Part shown: positions 28,766 to 37,729 of the stretch, in pieces | How the letters are laid out: each line of letters starts with the position of its first letter | How positions within the stretch are numbered: position 1 is the first letter of the stretch | Source: Sphingomonas faeni | GTDB lineage: Bacteria > Pseudomonadota > Alphaproteobacteria > Sphingomonadales > Sphingomonadaceae | Direction of reading: 5' to 3' | Assembly: GCF_003053745.1 (NCBI RefSeq) | Contig: NZ_QAYE01000004.1 | Coordinates: 248,001-312,000 of the forward strand | DNA: 64,000 nt | The notes under the pieces: model-generated | Databases searched by the model: none | Told to the model about the DNA's origin: nothing | The model's input: the letters and a program-made list of their open reading frames with translations, nothing else | Made by a program: the position numbers and the translations under genes

Positions 28766-28986
28766 ACGTATTCCACAATAAAGCCATTACGGGTTCAAGT
28801 TGCTTGCGATTCAACAGCAATGAAATATGATGCCGTTTCACAGTGTAATATACTGAACTTAAAGTTCGAAACGGATGTCGTCACATTAACTATCATAGTT
28901 TTGCTTTATGATCCCATTTTGATTTCGTAGTATTTGATTAAGCGGCTTCGGACATTTTGTTCCCGATCAAAGGATTGGGAAGAAAA
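28766..28986. other. AT-rich leader/promoter region of the exported-protein locus
   Basis: About 220 bases of markedly AT-rich sequence separate the terminator from the first gene of the locus. It contains several TATACT/TATCAT-like -10 candidates (for example near 28850 and 28895) but no single promoter stands out. A 63-codon frame here runs across the terminator and is not believable. Confidence 0.5.
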
Positions 28987-30015
28987 TTGATTCGTCTGAT
29001 GTCACAGCATGGGGGAAAGAGCGGGCGGTTTCGACGCGTCGCAGCGGCACCGTGCCTGCTGACATGCATTCTGAGTACAGGATTGTCCCAGCCGGCGCTT
29101 GCCCAGACGCCGGCCGTCGCGACGTCGATCGGCACGCCGGCGGGTACGCCGATCGTCAATACCGCCGGCCTGCGGTACGATGCCGATGGTACGGCGCAGT
29201 CGACCAGCTCGAACACCGTGACGATCATCGTCGCCGAGCGGCTCGACGTGGCGCTGGTCCGCGACGGCCGGGGCGCGGTCGTCGTCACCGCGCAGCCGGT
29301 CGCCATTCCCTTCACGCTGACCAACCTCGACAATGGCGCCGAGTCGTTCGTGCTGGCCGCCTCCGTATCACCCGGCGCGGCCGTGTTGCGTACGCTGGTG
29401 ATCGATACCGACGGCGATGGCCTCTACGATCCTGCCAAGGACGTCGCGCCGGTCGGTGGCAAGACACCGCTCTTGGCGCCCGGCCAGTCGATCAAGCTGC
29501 TCGCGATCCTGGTTGCCACGCCGGAGGGCAGCGCCACGAACGCCGTGCTGACCGTCACCGCGCGCTCGACGACGGGATCCGGCGCGACGGGCAACGTCTA
29601 TCCGAGCGCGGGTGATGGCGGCGGCGATGCGGTGGTCGGACCGACCGGCGCACTCGCCACCGTCTCGGTCCCGCTCGGCACCGCGCTCGCGGGGCCGGTG
29701 CTGCTCAAGAGCCAGTCGGTGCGCGCCGCCGACGGATCGCAGACCGCGGTCCGCGACGCGGTCATCACCTACACGCTGGAGGCGCGCTTCACCGATGCCG
29801 TCACCGGCGCGCGGATCGCCGACCCGATTCCCCTCGGCACCGTCTTCGTCCCCGGCAGCCTGACGCTCGACGGTGCGCCGCTCAGCGATGGCGCGGACGA
29901 CGACGCCGGGCGCTTCGACCCGAGCACTGCGCAAGGTGCCGGCGTCACCGTCGCGCTCGGCCGCGTCGCCGCCGGGTCCAGCCATACCGTCCAGTTCAAA
30001 GCCAAGATCCAATGA
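28987..30015 (+). CDS. secreted protein with NTA module and DxDGDG motif, first gene of the locus
   Basis: A 342-residue exported protein with a long signal peptide ending ...LSQPALAQ-TPAV. The mature N-terminus carries the block TPIVNTAGLRYDADGTAQST then SSNTVTIIV that recurs in two other proteins of this locus. A beta-rich domain follows, with the calcium-loop-like DTDGDGLYDPAKD and a C-terminal DUF11-like repeat (VITYTLEARFTDAVTGARI ... HTVQFKAKIQ). It is paralogous to the third gene of the locus. TTG 28987 has GGGAAG before it; ATG 28999 and TTG 28957 are alternatives. Function unknown; surface or periplasmic by signal peptide. Confidence 0.82.
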   Translation: MIRLMSQHGGKSGRFRRVAAAPCLLTCILSTGLSQPALAQTPAVATSIGTPAGTPIVNTAGLRYDADGTAQSTSSNTVTIIVAERLDVALVRDGRGAVVVTAQPVAIPFTLTNLDNGAESFVLAASVSPGAAVLRTLVIDTDGDGLYDPAKDVAPVGGKTPLLAPGQSIKLLAILVATPEGSATNAVLTVTARSTTGSGATGNVYPSAGDGGGDAVVGPTGALATVSVPLGTALAGPVLLKSQSVRAADGSQTAVRDAVITYTLEARFTDAVTGARIADPIPLGTVFVPGSLTLDGAPLSDGADDDAGRFDPSTAQGAGVTVALGRVAAGSSHTVQFKAKIQ

Positions 30016-30026
30016 GGAGCCAAGCT

Positions 30027-30500
30027 ATGATTACGCGTCCAATGACTGCCGCCGTTCTGGTCGCCACGGCCGCCGCAGCCTCCGCGGCTGCCGGTCCGTT
30101 GCAGGTCAGCAGCAGCATCCTCGTCGAGGCGCGCAGCGCCGCGCCCGACGGCACCACCCGGGTCACACTGGTGAAGCCGACCAAGGTGACGCCGGGCGAC
30201 AAGGTGATCTTCGTCCTCGCCTATCGCAACAGCGGCGCGCAGCCGCTGGCGAACGTTGTGCTCGACAACCCGTTGCCGCGCCAGATCGCCTATCGATCGG
30301 CCAATCCCGGTTCGCCCGCGCCCGACGTCTCGGTCGACGGCAAGACTTACGGTTCGCTCGCCACCCTCCGCGTCCGCAGCCCCGACGGCAGCACGCGCGC
30401 GGCGAGCCCCAACGATGTCACCAGCGTCCGGTGGCGCCTCGCGAGCCCGTTAGCGGCGGGTTCGCAGGGCCAGTTCGCGTTCCAGGCCGTCCTCAAATGA
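30027..30500 (+). CDS. small exported DUF11-like protein, second gene of the locus
   Basis: A 157-residue protein with a signal peptide (MITRPMTAAVLVATAAAASAAA-GP) and a single DUF11-like beta-sandwich: VTPGDKVIFVLAYRNSGAQP, LANVVLDNPLPRQIAYRS and VRWRLASPLAAGSQGQFAFQ are the usual strands. It begins 11 bases after the first gene, with GAGGAG before ATG 30027. DUF11 domains occur in surface and adhesion proteins and have no catalytic role. It is the only one of the four without the NTA module. Confidence 0.85.
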   Translation: MITRPMTAAVLVATAAAASAAAGPLQVSSSILVEARSAAPDGTTRVTLVKPTKVTPGDKVIFVLAYRNSGAQPLANVVLDNPLPRQIAYRSANPGSPAPDVSVDGKTYGSLATLRVRSPDGSTRAASPNDVTSVRWRLASPLAAGSQGQFAFQAVLK

Positions 30501-30559
30501 TCCGGCCGATCTCTCTCTCCACACCTGACCAAAACCATCACAGAAGGAAGACCTAAACG

Positions 30560-31681
30560 ATGCACGCAAAAGGGGTAATACGCACGCTGCTGGCCGGTAC
30601 GGCCGCCATCGTGTCGGCCGGTACCGCCATGGCACAGACCGCACCGGGACCAGCAGGTACCGCCGCCGGTACGACTGTCACCAACACCGCGCAGGCCAGC
30701 TATCTGGTCAACGGCGTCCAGCAATCGGCGACGTCGAACGCCGCGACGTTCGTGGTCGATCGCAAGGTCAACCTGACCGTCGCCACCAACCAGCCCGCCA
30801 ACACGCAGGTCTCGGTCGGCCAGGCGGGCGCGGTCCTGACGTTCAAGGTGACGAACAACACCAACGGCATACAGGATTTCCTGCTGTCGACCAGCCAGAC
30901 GCCGATCCAGGGGCTGTTCACCGGCGACAATTTCGACGTGACCAACATCAAGGTGTTCGTCGATTCGAACGGCAACGGCACCTATGATTCGGGCGTCGAT
31001 ACCGCCACGTACATCAACGAACTCGGTGCCGATCAATCGGCGATCGTGTTCATCGTCGCGGATGTGCCCAACGTTCAGGCGGTCTCGCTCGCAGGTGTCA
31101 CGCTGATCGCGCAGGTCGCGGCGGGCGGCGATGCGGCGGCGCAGGGCGCGGCACTGGTGCCCAGCCTTCTCGCCAACGACGACAATGCGGTCGACGTGGT
31201 CTTCGCGGACAATGATTCGGATGGTCTTGGCCCCGATATCGCCAGCAACGGCTATGGCCGTGCGGCACTTGGCTATGAAATCACGACGCGCAACGTCAAC
31301 CTGACGGTGACGAAGTCGTCGGTGGTGATTTCCGATCCGGTCTCCGGCCTGTTGCTGCCGAAGGCGATTCCGGGCGCGGTCGTGCAATATTGCCTGGTCG
31401 TCAACAACGCGACGCTGCTGGTGCCTGCGAGCAACATCAATCTCACCGACATCATTCCGGCCAATACGACCTATCAGCCGGGATCGATCACGATCGGTGG
31501 GCTGGGCGTCGGCGGGGCATGCGTGCTGAACGGCTTCCCTGCGAACGACGACGGATCGGCGATCCCGCTGACTCCGTTCACCGGCTCGTACAATGCCGGC
31601 ACGAAGAAGGTGACCGCGACGATTCCGACCCTGCTCGGCGGGACGTCGGTGGCGGCAAGCTTCCGCGTGACGATCAACTAA
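30560..31681 (+). CDS. secreted protein with NTA module and DUF11-like repeat, third gene of the locus
   Basis: A 373-residue exported protein (signal ...AGTAMAQ-TAPG; AAGGAAG ahead of ATG 30560). The mature N-terminus reads TTVTNTAQASYLVNGVQQSA then TSNAATFVVDRKVNLTV, aligned with the first gene's NTA module. The middle matches that gene strand for strand (FKVTNNTNGIQDFLL against FTLTNLDNGAESFVL; DSNGNGTYDSGVD against DTDGDGLYDPAKD). A C-terminal DUF11-like domain (VVQYCLVVNNATLLVPASNINLT) contains two cysteines. The two genes look like an old tandem duplication with P2 between them. Function unknown. Confidence 0.86.
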   Translation: MHAKGVIRTLLAGTAAIVSAGTAMAQTAPGPAGTAAGTTVTNTAQASYLVNGVQQSATSNAATFVVDRKVNLTVATNQPANTQVSVGQAGAVLTFKVTNNTNGIQDFLLSTSQTPIQGLFTGDNFDVTNIKVFVDSNGNGTYDSGVDTATYINELGADQSAIVFIVADVPNVQAVSLAGVTLIAQVAAGGDAAAQGAALVPSLLANDDNAVDVVFADNDSDGLGPDIASNGYGRAALGYEITTRNVNLTVTKSSVVISDPVSGLLLPKAIPGAVVQYCLVVNNATLLVPASNINLTDIIPANTTYQPGSITIGGLGVGGACVLNGFPANDDGSAIPLTPFTGSYNAGTKKVTATIPTLLGGTSVAASFRVTIN

Positions 31682-31765
31682 GTCCCACCACCCAGACTCC
31701 GCTCCTCACGAACAAGGAACGACCGATCCCGGCGCGTGGAGACGCGCGTCGGGAGAGGACCCTTC

Positions 31766-34700
31766 ATGTCCAGCTTCCGTCGCCTTTCGCGCCTTTGCGC
31801 CCTGCTCCTGACGCTCCTGCTCGGGCTGATCGTCGGCACCCTGCCGGCGGCCGCGCAGACGGGTGTCCAGACGACTCGTATCCAGAATACCGCGACGCTG
31901 TCGTTCGACGACGCGGCCAGCGATTCCGGCGTACGCACGTTGCCGTCCAATACGGTTTCGCTCGACGTGAACCGGGCCAAGCGCCCGACCACGCTTACAT
32001 TCCACCTCCCGCCGCCCAATTACGACCTGACGGGCGCGACGTGCCAGACTACCCCCAGCTTCCAGTTCACACCCGCGCCGATCGATGCCGCGACCTTCGC
32101 CAAATCGCCCTGGGTCGCGGCGATCGACATCTATGCCGACATGATCCTGGTGCTCGACAACCAGGCCGGCAACCACGACCCGGACGCGCGCGAGACCGCG
32201 GTCATCGCGGTCGATGTCGGAAAGATCCACACGACGCTGACACTCACCGAGACCGCGGCCGACAGCGGCATCTTCGCCGGCGGCATCCCCGCCAGCGCGA
32301 CGGGCAAGCATCCCGAACTCGCCGCCTGCGACATCCGCAACATGCGCGGCGCAACGATCAAGCTGAGCTTTGCCGAGGATGGCTACAGCCTTGCCTCGAT
32401 GGCGTCGCTGCTGATCGATCCGGCCGGCTACACCTTCGATTCGCGGACCGGTGCGCTGGTCGACGGCACGACCGTGTCGCTGGTCGACGATGCCGGCCAG
32501 CCCGCCACCGTGTTCGGCGACGACGGCGTCAGCCGCTATCCCTCCACCGTCGTCACCGGTGAGGCAGTCACCGACGCCAGCGGCCGCGTGTACCCGGGTG
32601 AGACCGGCCGGTACCGATTCCCACTCACCGCGCCCGGTCGCTATTACCTGAAAGTGACGCCGCCCGGCACCTACACCGCGCCATCGACCGTCGATCGCGC
32701 GACGCTCGCCGCGTTGAAGGATCCGCAGGGTACGCCGTTCATCCTCAACGACACCAGCTTCGGTGGATCGCTGACGCTGTCGACGCCCGAGCCCTTTTCG
32801 GCCGACATCCCGCTCGACAGCCCCGGCGCGGGGACGTTGTTGCTGACCAAGGTGGCATCGGTGCGTGAAGCGGCGCCGGGCGATTTCGTCCAGTATCTGC
32901 TGCGCATCACCAACCGCGATTCGGTCCCCGCGCGCGGGCTCCACGTCGCCGACACGCTGCCCAAGGGACTGCGCTACGAACGCAATTCCGCGCGGGGCGG
33001 TGACGAGCCGACCGTGTCGACCGACGGCCGCAGCCTCGATTTCGTCATACCCGTGCTCGCCGCCGGTGCGTCTACCGAGCTGAAATACGTCGTCAGCATC
33101 GCCCCCGGTGCGCCGACCGGCGAAGCGCTCAACCGCGCCCGCGTCGTCGGCCAGGGTACCGTCACCAGCAACGAGGCTGCGGCCTCCGTGCGCCTGCGCC
33201 CGCTGCTGTTCACCGACGCGATGACGATCATCGGCCGCGTGACCGAGGGGAATTGCGGCGATCCGGTCGACAAGCGCAAGGGCGTGCCCGGAATCCGCCT
33301 GCTGATGGAGGACGGCACGTTCGTCTCGACCGACCGCGACGGACTGTACCATTTCGAGGGCGTCCGCGCCGGGCGCCACGTCGTCCAGATCGACACGTCG
33401 AGCATCCCCGCGACGCACGCACCGGTCGCCTGCGACATCGACACGCGCCAGGCCAACAGCCCGATCTCGCGCTTCGTCGAGGGCGACGGCGGCCTGCTCA
33501 AGCGCGTCGACTTTCAGCTCAAGCCAACCGGCAAGGCTGCGTCGGCGGACGCGGGCCTCCCCATCACGGTCGCCGATGCCGCCGTCGCCGCGGGCAGCCG
33601 CGACTGGCTGGCGGGCGATCAGACCGCCGGCATCGACTGGCTGTTCCCACAGGCCGACCACAACCCGCGCGCGCCGATCGTCCGCGCGGTCGTCAAGCAT
33701 ATGCCCGGCCAGCGTGTCGCGCTGACCATCAACGGCAAGCAGGTCGAGCCGCTCGCGTTCGACGGCACCGATCAGCGCGACGGCACCGACATCGCCGTTT
33801 CGCGCTGGACGGGTATCCCGTTGATCGACGGCGACAATCGCCTCCAGGCACGCGTGCTCGCCGCCGACGGCAGCGTCGTGAAGACGCTCGACCGCGTGGT
33901 GCATTACTCCGGGCCCGGCGTTCGCGCGGTGTTCGACGCCGCCAGCAGCCGGCTCGTCGCCGACGGCCTGGCCCGCCCGCTGATCGCGGTGCGCGTGACC
34001 GACAAGACCGGCCGTCCGGTGCGTGCAGGCACGCTGATCCCCTTCACCGTCGACCAGCCCTATACCGCGGCGGTCGAGGCGGAACTCGAGCAGGGCCGTC
34101 AGCTTGCCGGTCGCGAGCGGTCGTCCACCACCGCACAGGTGGTCGGCGACGACGGTCTGGCCTTCATCGCGCTCCAGCCGACCACGCAGGCGGGCGCCGT
34201 CCACGCGATCGTCTCGCTGACCGAGGACAAGATCGTCCACAGCAGCGAAGTCCGCGCCTGGCTGGCCGCATCGCAGAAGGATTGGGTCGTGGTCGGGTTC
34301 GGCGCTGGCTCGCTCGGCTACGACATGCTCAGCAAGCGCCAGTCGGGCTTGCCGCGGTCGGAGCGGAACAGCGTCGTCACCGACGGACAGCTCGCTTTCT
34401 ATGCCAAGGGCCGCGTCAGGGGCTCGTGGCTGGCGACGATCGCCTATGACAGCGACCGCAAATACGATCCCGATCGCGGGCTGCTCGGCACGATCGACCC
34501 CGACCGCTATTACACCGTCTATGGCGACGGCTCGCGCCAGGGCTATGACGCGGCAACCCGCCGGAAATTGTACCTGCGGCTCGAGCGTCGTGAGTTCTAT
34601 GCGCTGTTCGGCGATTTCGAGACCGGCTTCACCGATACGCAGCTGACCCGCTACAATCGCACGCTCAACGGCATCAAGACCGCGTATGAGGGCAAGCGAG

Positions 34701-36796
34701 TGCGCGCGACCGGCTTCGCCGCACATACCGACACGTTGTATTCGCGCGACGAAATCCAGGGCAACGGCCTGTCCGGTCCCTACCGCCTGTCGGGGCGTAA
34801 CATCGTGCCGAACAGCGACAAATTACGCCTCGAAACCCGCGATCGCTTCCGCTCCGAACTGATCGTCGCCAGCACCGAGCTCACCCGCCACATAGACTAC
34901 GACATAGACACGTCGATGGGCACAGTCCGCTTCCGCCAGCCGATCCTGAGCCGCGACAGCAACCTCAATCCGATCTTCATCGTCGCCGACTACGAGGTCG
35001 AGGGCGGCAGGTCGGCCAAGCTCGCAGCCGCCGCGCGCGTCGCGACCAAGCTCGCCAACGGCCGCGTCGAGGTCGGCGTCGCGGTCATCCGTGACGAGAC
35101 CGTCGGCAAGGCCACCGTGCTCGGCGCCGATATCAAGGCGCACGTCACCGCCAATACCGAACTGCGCGGCGAGATCGCCAAGGGCGGTCGCGGCGGGCTG
35201 GGCCAGGGCCTCGCCTATCTTGCCGAGGTCGATCACCACGGCACCAAGCTCGATCTGCTCGCCTATGCCCGCCAGCAGGATACCGCGTTCGGCGTCGGCC
35301 AGCAGAACCTGGTCGAGGCAGGTACGCGCAAGTTCGGGCTCGACGGTCGGCTGCGGCTGACCGACCGGCTGAGCGTGACCGGGGTCGCCTGGTACCAGCA
35401 GCAGTTGACTAACCCGGGCACGCGCGCCGCTGGCGAGGCCCGCCTCGAATATCGCCGCGACACCGGCACGATCTTTGTCGGCGGCCAGTTCGCGTCGGAC
35501 CGCGGCATGGACGGCAAGAACCGCGACAGTCGTCTGCTGACGGTCGGCGGCACGCAAGCGCTGTTCGGCAATGCGGTGACGCTCACCGGCCAGACCCAGT
35601 TCGCGCCCGGCGGCGACAGCGACAGCGTCGACTTCCCGATCCGCCACCAGATCCAGCTCGCCTACCGGATCAAGCCCGGCATCCGCCTGATCGGCGGGTA
35701 CGAGATCGCGAACGGCGACGGCTATGTCGCGCATACCAAGCAGTTCGGCGTCGACGTCGCGCCCTGGACCGGTGCCAAGCTGATGAGCACGCTCAACCAG
35801 CAGGCGATCGGCGAGAACGGCGCGCGGACCTATGCGCAATACGGGCTCAGCCAGTCGGTGCCGCTCGGCAAGAACTGGACCTTCGACGGCACGCTCGACG
35901 CGAGCAACACCCTGAAGGGGCAAATTCCGGACGGCGCGGTCGTCAACGCGTTCCAGCCGGTCACCTCGGGTGGTTATGTCGGGCAGGACCAGACCAATGG
36001 CGATTATGCCGCGGTGACGCTCGGCGCGACCTATCGCCAGGCCCGCTGGTCGGTGAACGGGCGCCTGGAATATCGCAATGCCGACAGCGGCGATCGCTGG
36101 GGGGTCACGACCAACTTCCTGCGCACGCTGGGCCAGGGCAAGACGCTCGCGTCGAGCATCAAGGCGTACACGATCAAGGACAAGACCGGCGCGGTCGCGA
36201 CCTATGCCACCGCCGACGTCGCGCTCGCCTTCCGTCCGCTCGATAGCCGCTGGTCGCTGCTCGAACGGCTCGAACTGCGGCACGAGAGCGCGGATGCCGG
36301 GTTCTCGGACTCCAATTCGCTCGGCGTGCCCGCGTACGGCGGCGGCGACCAGGTGACCTCGCGGATCATCAACAATCTGGCGGTCAACTATCGCACCGGT
36401 CCGGAAGGGCTTGGCCACGGCACCGAGGCGACGCTGTATTACGGCGCGAAATACGTCGCCGGACGATTCGCCGACGATACCTATGACGGGTATATCGACG
36501 TAACCGGGTTCGAGTTGCGCCAAGATGTCGGCACGCGCTTCGACATCGGTGTCAGCGGTTCGGTCCAGCATGCGTGGGAGCGTGGCGCTTGGTCCTGGAG
36601 CGGTGGACCTTCGGTCGGCGTGTCGCCCGCACAGAACACGTGGATCAGCGCCGGCTACAACGTGTCCGGCTACCGCGACCGCGATTTCGAGGACGACCGC
36701 TACACGCGGCAGGGGCCGTACGTCACGATGCGGCTGAAGTTCGACCAGACGACGATCGGTGGCGCCACGCGCGCCCTGTTCGGTGGTCGACGTTAA
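31766..36796 (+). CDS. large outer-membrane protein with NTA, DUF11 and regulatory-like domains plus a C-terminal barrel
   Basis: A 1676-residue exported protein. After the signal peptide (...LPAAAQ-TGVQ) come an NTA module (TTRIQNTATLSFDDAASDSG, then LPSNTVSLDV), a beta-rich region with TLTETAADSGIFAGGIP, a DUF11 domain (about 352-480, FVQYLLRITNRDSVPARGLHVADTLP), a carboxypeptidase-regulatory-like domain (about 487-555, GIRLLMEDGTFVSTDRDGLYHFEGV) and Ig-like repeats. From about 837 alternating hydrophobic strands and motifs such as DPDRYYTVYGDGSRQ and FYALFGDFETGF suggest an 840-residue outer-membrane barrel ending near GPYVTMRLKF. AGAGGA precedes ATG 31766. Role unknown; I infer a surface scaffold or secretion pore for the three upstream proteins. 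Confidence 0.82.
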   Translation: MSSFRRLSRLCALLLTLLLGLIVGTLPAAAQTGVQTTRIQNTATLSFDDAASDSGVRTLPSNTVSLDVNRAKRPTTLTFHLPPPNYDLTGATCQTTPSFQFTPAPIDAATFAKSPWVAAIDIYADMILVLDNQAGNHDPDARETAVIAVDVGKIHTTLTLTETAADSGIFAGGIPASATGKHPELAACDIRNMRGATIKLSFAEDGYSLASMASLLIDPAGYTFDSRTGALVDGTTVSLVDDAGQPATVFGDDGVSRYPSTVVTGEAVTDASGRVYPGETGRYRFPLTAPGRYYLKVTPPGTYTAPSTVDRATLAALKDPQGTPFILNDTSFGGSLTLSTPEPFSADIPLDSPGAGTLLLTKVASVREAAPGDFVQYLLRITNRDSVPARGLHVADTLPKGLRYERNSARGGDEPTVSTDGRSLDFVIPVLAAGASTELKYVVSIAPGAPTGEALNRARVVGQGTVTSNEAAASVRLRPLLFTDAMTIIGRVTEGNCGDPVDKRKGVPGIRLLMEDGTFVSTDRDGLYHFEGVRAGRHVVQIDTSSIPATHAPVACDIDTRQANSPISRFVEGDGGLLKRVDFQLKPTGKAASADAGLPITVADAAVAAGSRDWLAGDQTAGIDWLFPQADHNPRAPIVRAVVKHMPGQRVALTINGKQVEPLAFDGTDQRDGTDIAVSRWTGIPLIDGDNRLQARVLAADGSVVKTLDRVVHYSGPGVRAVFDAASSRLVADGLARPLIAVRVTDKTGRPVRAGTLIPFTVDQPYTAAVEAELEQGRQLAGRERSSTTAQVVGDDGLAFIALQPTTQAGAVHAIVSLTEDKIVHSSEVRAWLAASQKDWVVVGFGAGSLGYDMLSKRQSGLPRSERNSVVTDGQLAFYAKGRVRGSWLATIAYDSDRKYDPDRGLLGTIDPDRYYTVYGDGSRQGYDAATRRKLYLRLERREFYALFGDFETGFTDTQLTRYNRTLNGIKTAYEGKRVRATGFAAHTDTLYSRDEIQGNGLSGPYRLSGRNIVPNSDKLRLETRDRFRSELIVASTELTRHIDYDIDTSMGTVRFRQPILSRDSNLNPIFIVADYEVEGGRSAKLAAAARVATKLANGRVEVGVAVIRDETVGKATVLGADIKAHVTANTELRGEIAKGGRGGLGQGLAYLAEVDHHGTKLDLLAYARQQDTAFGVGQQNLVEAGTRKFGLDGRLRLTDRLSVTGVAWYQQQLTNPGTRAAGEARLEYRRDTGTIFVGGQFASDRGMDGKNRDSRLLTVGGTQALFGNAVTLTGQTQFAPGGDSDSVDFPIRHQIQLAYRIKPGIRLIGGYEIANGDGYVAHTKQFGVDVAPWTGAKLMSTLNQQAIGENGARTYAQYGLSQSVPLGKNWTFDGTLDASNTLKGQIPDGAVVNAFQPVTSGGYVGQDQTNGDYAAVTLGATYRQARWSVNGRLEYRNADSGDRWGVTTNFLRTLGQGKTLASSIKAYTIKDKTGAVATYATADVALAFRPLDSRWSLLERLELRHESADAGFSDSNSLGVPAYGGGDQVTSRIINNLAVNYRTGPEGLGHGTEATLYYGAKYVAGRFADDTYDGYIDVTGFELRQDVGTRFDIGVSGSVQHAWERGAWSWSGGPSVGVSPAQNTWISAGYNVSGYRDRDFEDDRYTRQGPYVTMRLKFDQTTIGGATRALFGGRR

Positions 36797-36814
36797 TTAC
36801 AGGGAGAAAGACCT

Positions 36815-37066
36815 ATGCCGATGCCGAGCCAGCCCACACCCATGCCGCTGCCGCGCGACTTCACCGACCACGGTCCGTGCGTCGAGGACCTCGCACGGGC
36901 GTTTGCGGCGCAGGATGCGGCGACGAGCGAGGCGTTGATCGAGACGCTGGCGACGCAGGCGATCCGCCAATGGCGCCTAGACGACGCGACGTTTTGGCAA
37001 CGCGTGAAGTTCCAGGCGCGGATGATCCGCGCGAGGCAGGGCTCAGGGGGGGCGGGGAAGCACTGA
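36815..37066 (+). CDS. small hypothetical protein closing the exported-protein locus
   Basis: An 83-residue protein without a signal peptide. AGGGAG stands 9 bases ahead of ATG 36815 and the gene begins 18 bases after the outer-membrane protein, so it is part of the same operon. It is mostly helical (CVEDLARAFAAQDAATSEALIETLATQAIR then WRLDDATFWQRVKFQARMIRAR) with a Gly-rich end. I do not recognise the family. Cytoplasmic location suggests a regulator or chaperone rather than a structural part. Confidence 0.72.
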   Translation: MPMPSQPTPMPLPRDFTDHGPCVEDLARAFAAQDAATSEALIETLATQAIRQWRLDDATFWQRVKFQARMIRARQGSGGAGKH

Positions 37067-37090
37067 GCGGCAAAACCGCTTCCGCTATCT

Positions 37091-37204
37091 TCCCCCCTCC
37101 CTGGAAGGGAGGGGCCGGGGGTGGGTCGGCCTCCGCAAAATCCGAACCGTCGTAACACAAGCTAGCCAACCCACCCCCAACCCCTCCCTTCCAGGGAGGG
37201 GAGC
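37091..37204. repeat. palindromic repeat, family A copy 4
   Basis: Arms TCCCCCCTCCCTGGAAGGGA and TCCCTTCCAGGGAGGGGAGC with inner GGGGGTGGGT/ACCCACCCCC, 114 bases long. It closes the exported-protein locus and may act as a transcription stop. Confidence 0.88.
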
Positions 37205-37244
37205 ATGTCGGCTTATCGGTCGGGCACTCCAGCCCCAGCCACCG

Positions 37245-37397
37245 CTATTTCTCGTCGGTGGTTAGCTTCACCTTGTTGGGCAGCTTCTTCCCCTTGGTCC
37301 GCCGCGAAGGCAGCTGGACCGGGTTCTTCTTCTTCCACTGCGCAAACGTCATCGGCCCCTCGGGCGTGTCGATGATCGTGTCGTCGATCGAACTCAT
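37245..37397 (-). CDS. small basic hypothetical protein
   Basis: A 50-residue Lys-rich protein (MSSIDDTIIDTPEGPMTFAQ then WKKKNPVQLPSRRTKGKKLP). GGAGG lies six bases before ATG 37397, which supports it despite its size. It lies downstream of tRNA-Leu on the same strand. I do not recognise a family; the charge suggests nucleic-acid binding. Confidence 0.6.
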   Translation of the reverse strand: MSSIDDTIIDTPEGPMTFAQWKKKNPVQLPSRRTKGKKLPNKVKLTTDEK

Positions 37398-37474
37398 GCA
37401 ATGCCTCCGCCAAGCCCAACGCACAGCCGCGAAAGGGGGACCCTCGAAGGGGGTGTTTACTCGATCTGAAAAAA

Positions 37475-37561
37475 TGGTGCGGCCAAGAAGACTCGAACTT
37501 CCACGGGCTTTCGCCCACAACGACCTCAACGTTGCGCGTCTACCAGTTCCGCCATGGCCGC
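37475..37561 (-). tRNA. tRNA-Leu (anticodon GAG)
   Basis: An 87-base class II tRNA on the minus strand with the acceptor start GCGGCCATGG, D-loop AACTGGTAGAC, anticodon stem CAACG/CGTTG around TTGAGGT (anticodon GAG, reads CUC and CUU), a long variable arm (TGGGCGAAAGCCCGT) and T-arm GTTCGAGTC. CCA is encoded at 37475-37477. A TTTTTT run directly follows the 3' end and may terminate it. Confidence 0.96.
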
Positions 37562-37729
37562 CCATGAAACATCACCGGGCGGACCCGGCATCTGGTAGGC
37601 GAGCGCCACTAGCAAGGGTTTTCGCATCGTGCAACGGCCTTTGCGAAAAAGCCGCTATCCAAATCCGATCGTCACGTTTTTTCCAGCGCCAACACGATGA
37701 TTTTCCGCTGGTGTGGGGCGATCGTAGAC

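Noticed and set aside
28739..28930. 63-codon frame in the AT-rich leader
   Set aside because: It begins inside the terminator hairpin after the winged-helix gene, has no ribosome site and no similarity.
31706..34726. 1006-codon open frame on the minus strand, opposite the large outer-membrane gene
   Set aside because: It is antisense to a gene with clear domains and signal peptide, its product is Arg/Asp/Gly-rich without any motif, and GC-rich third positions make long antisense frames common.
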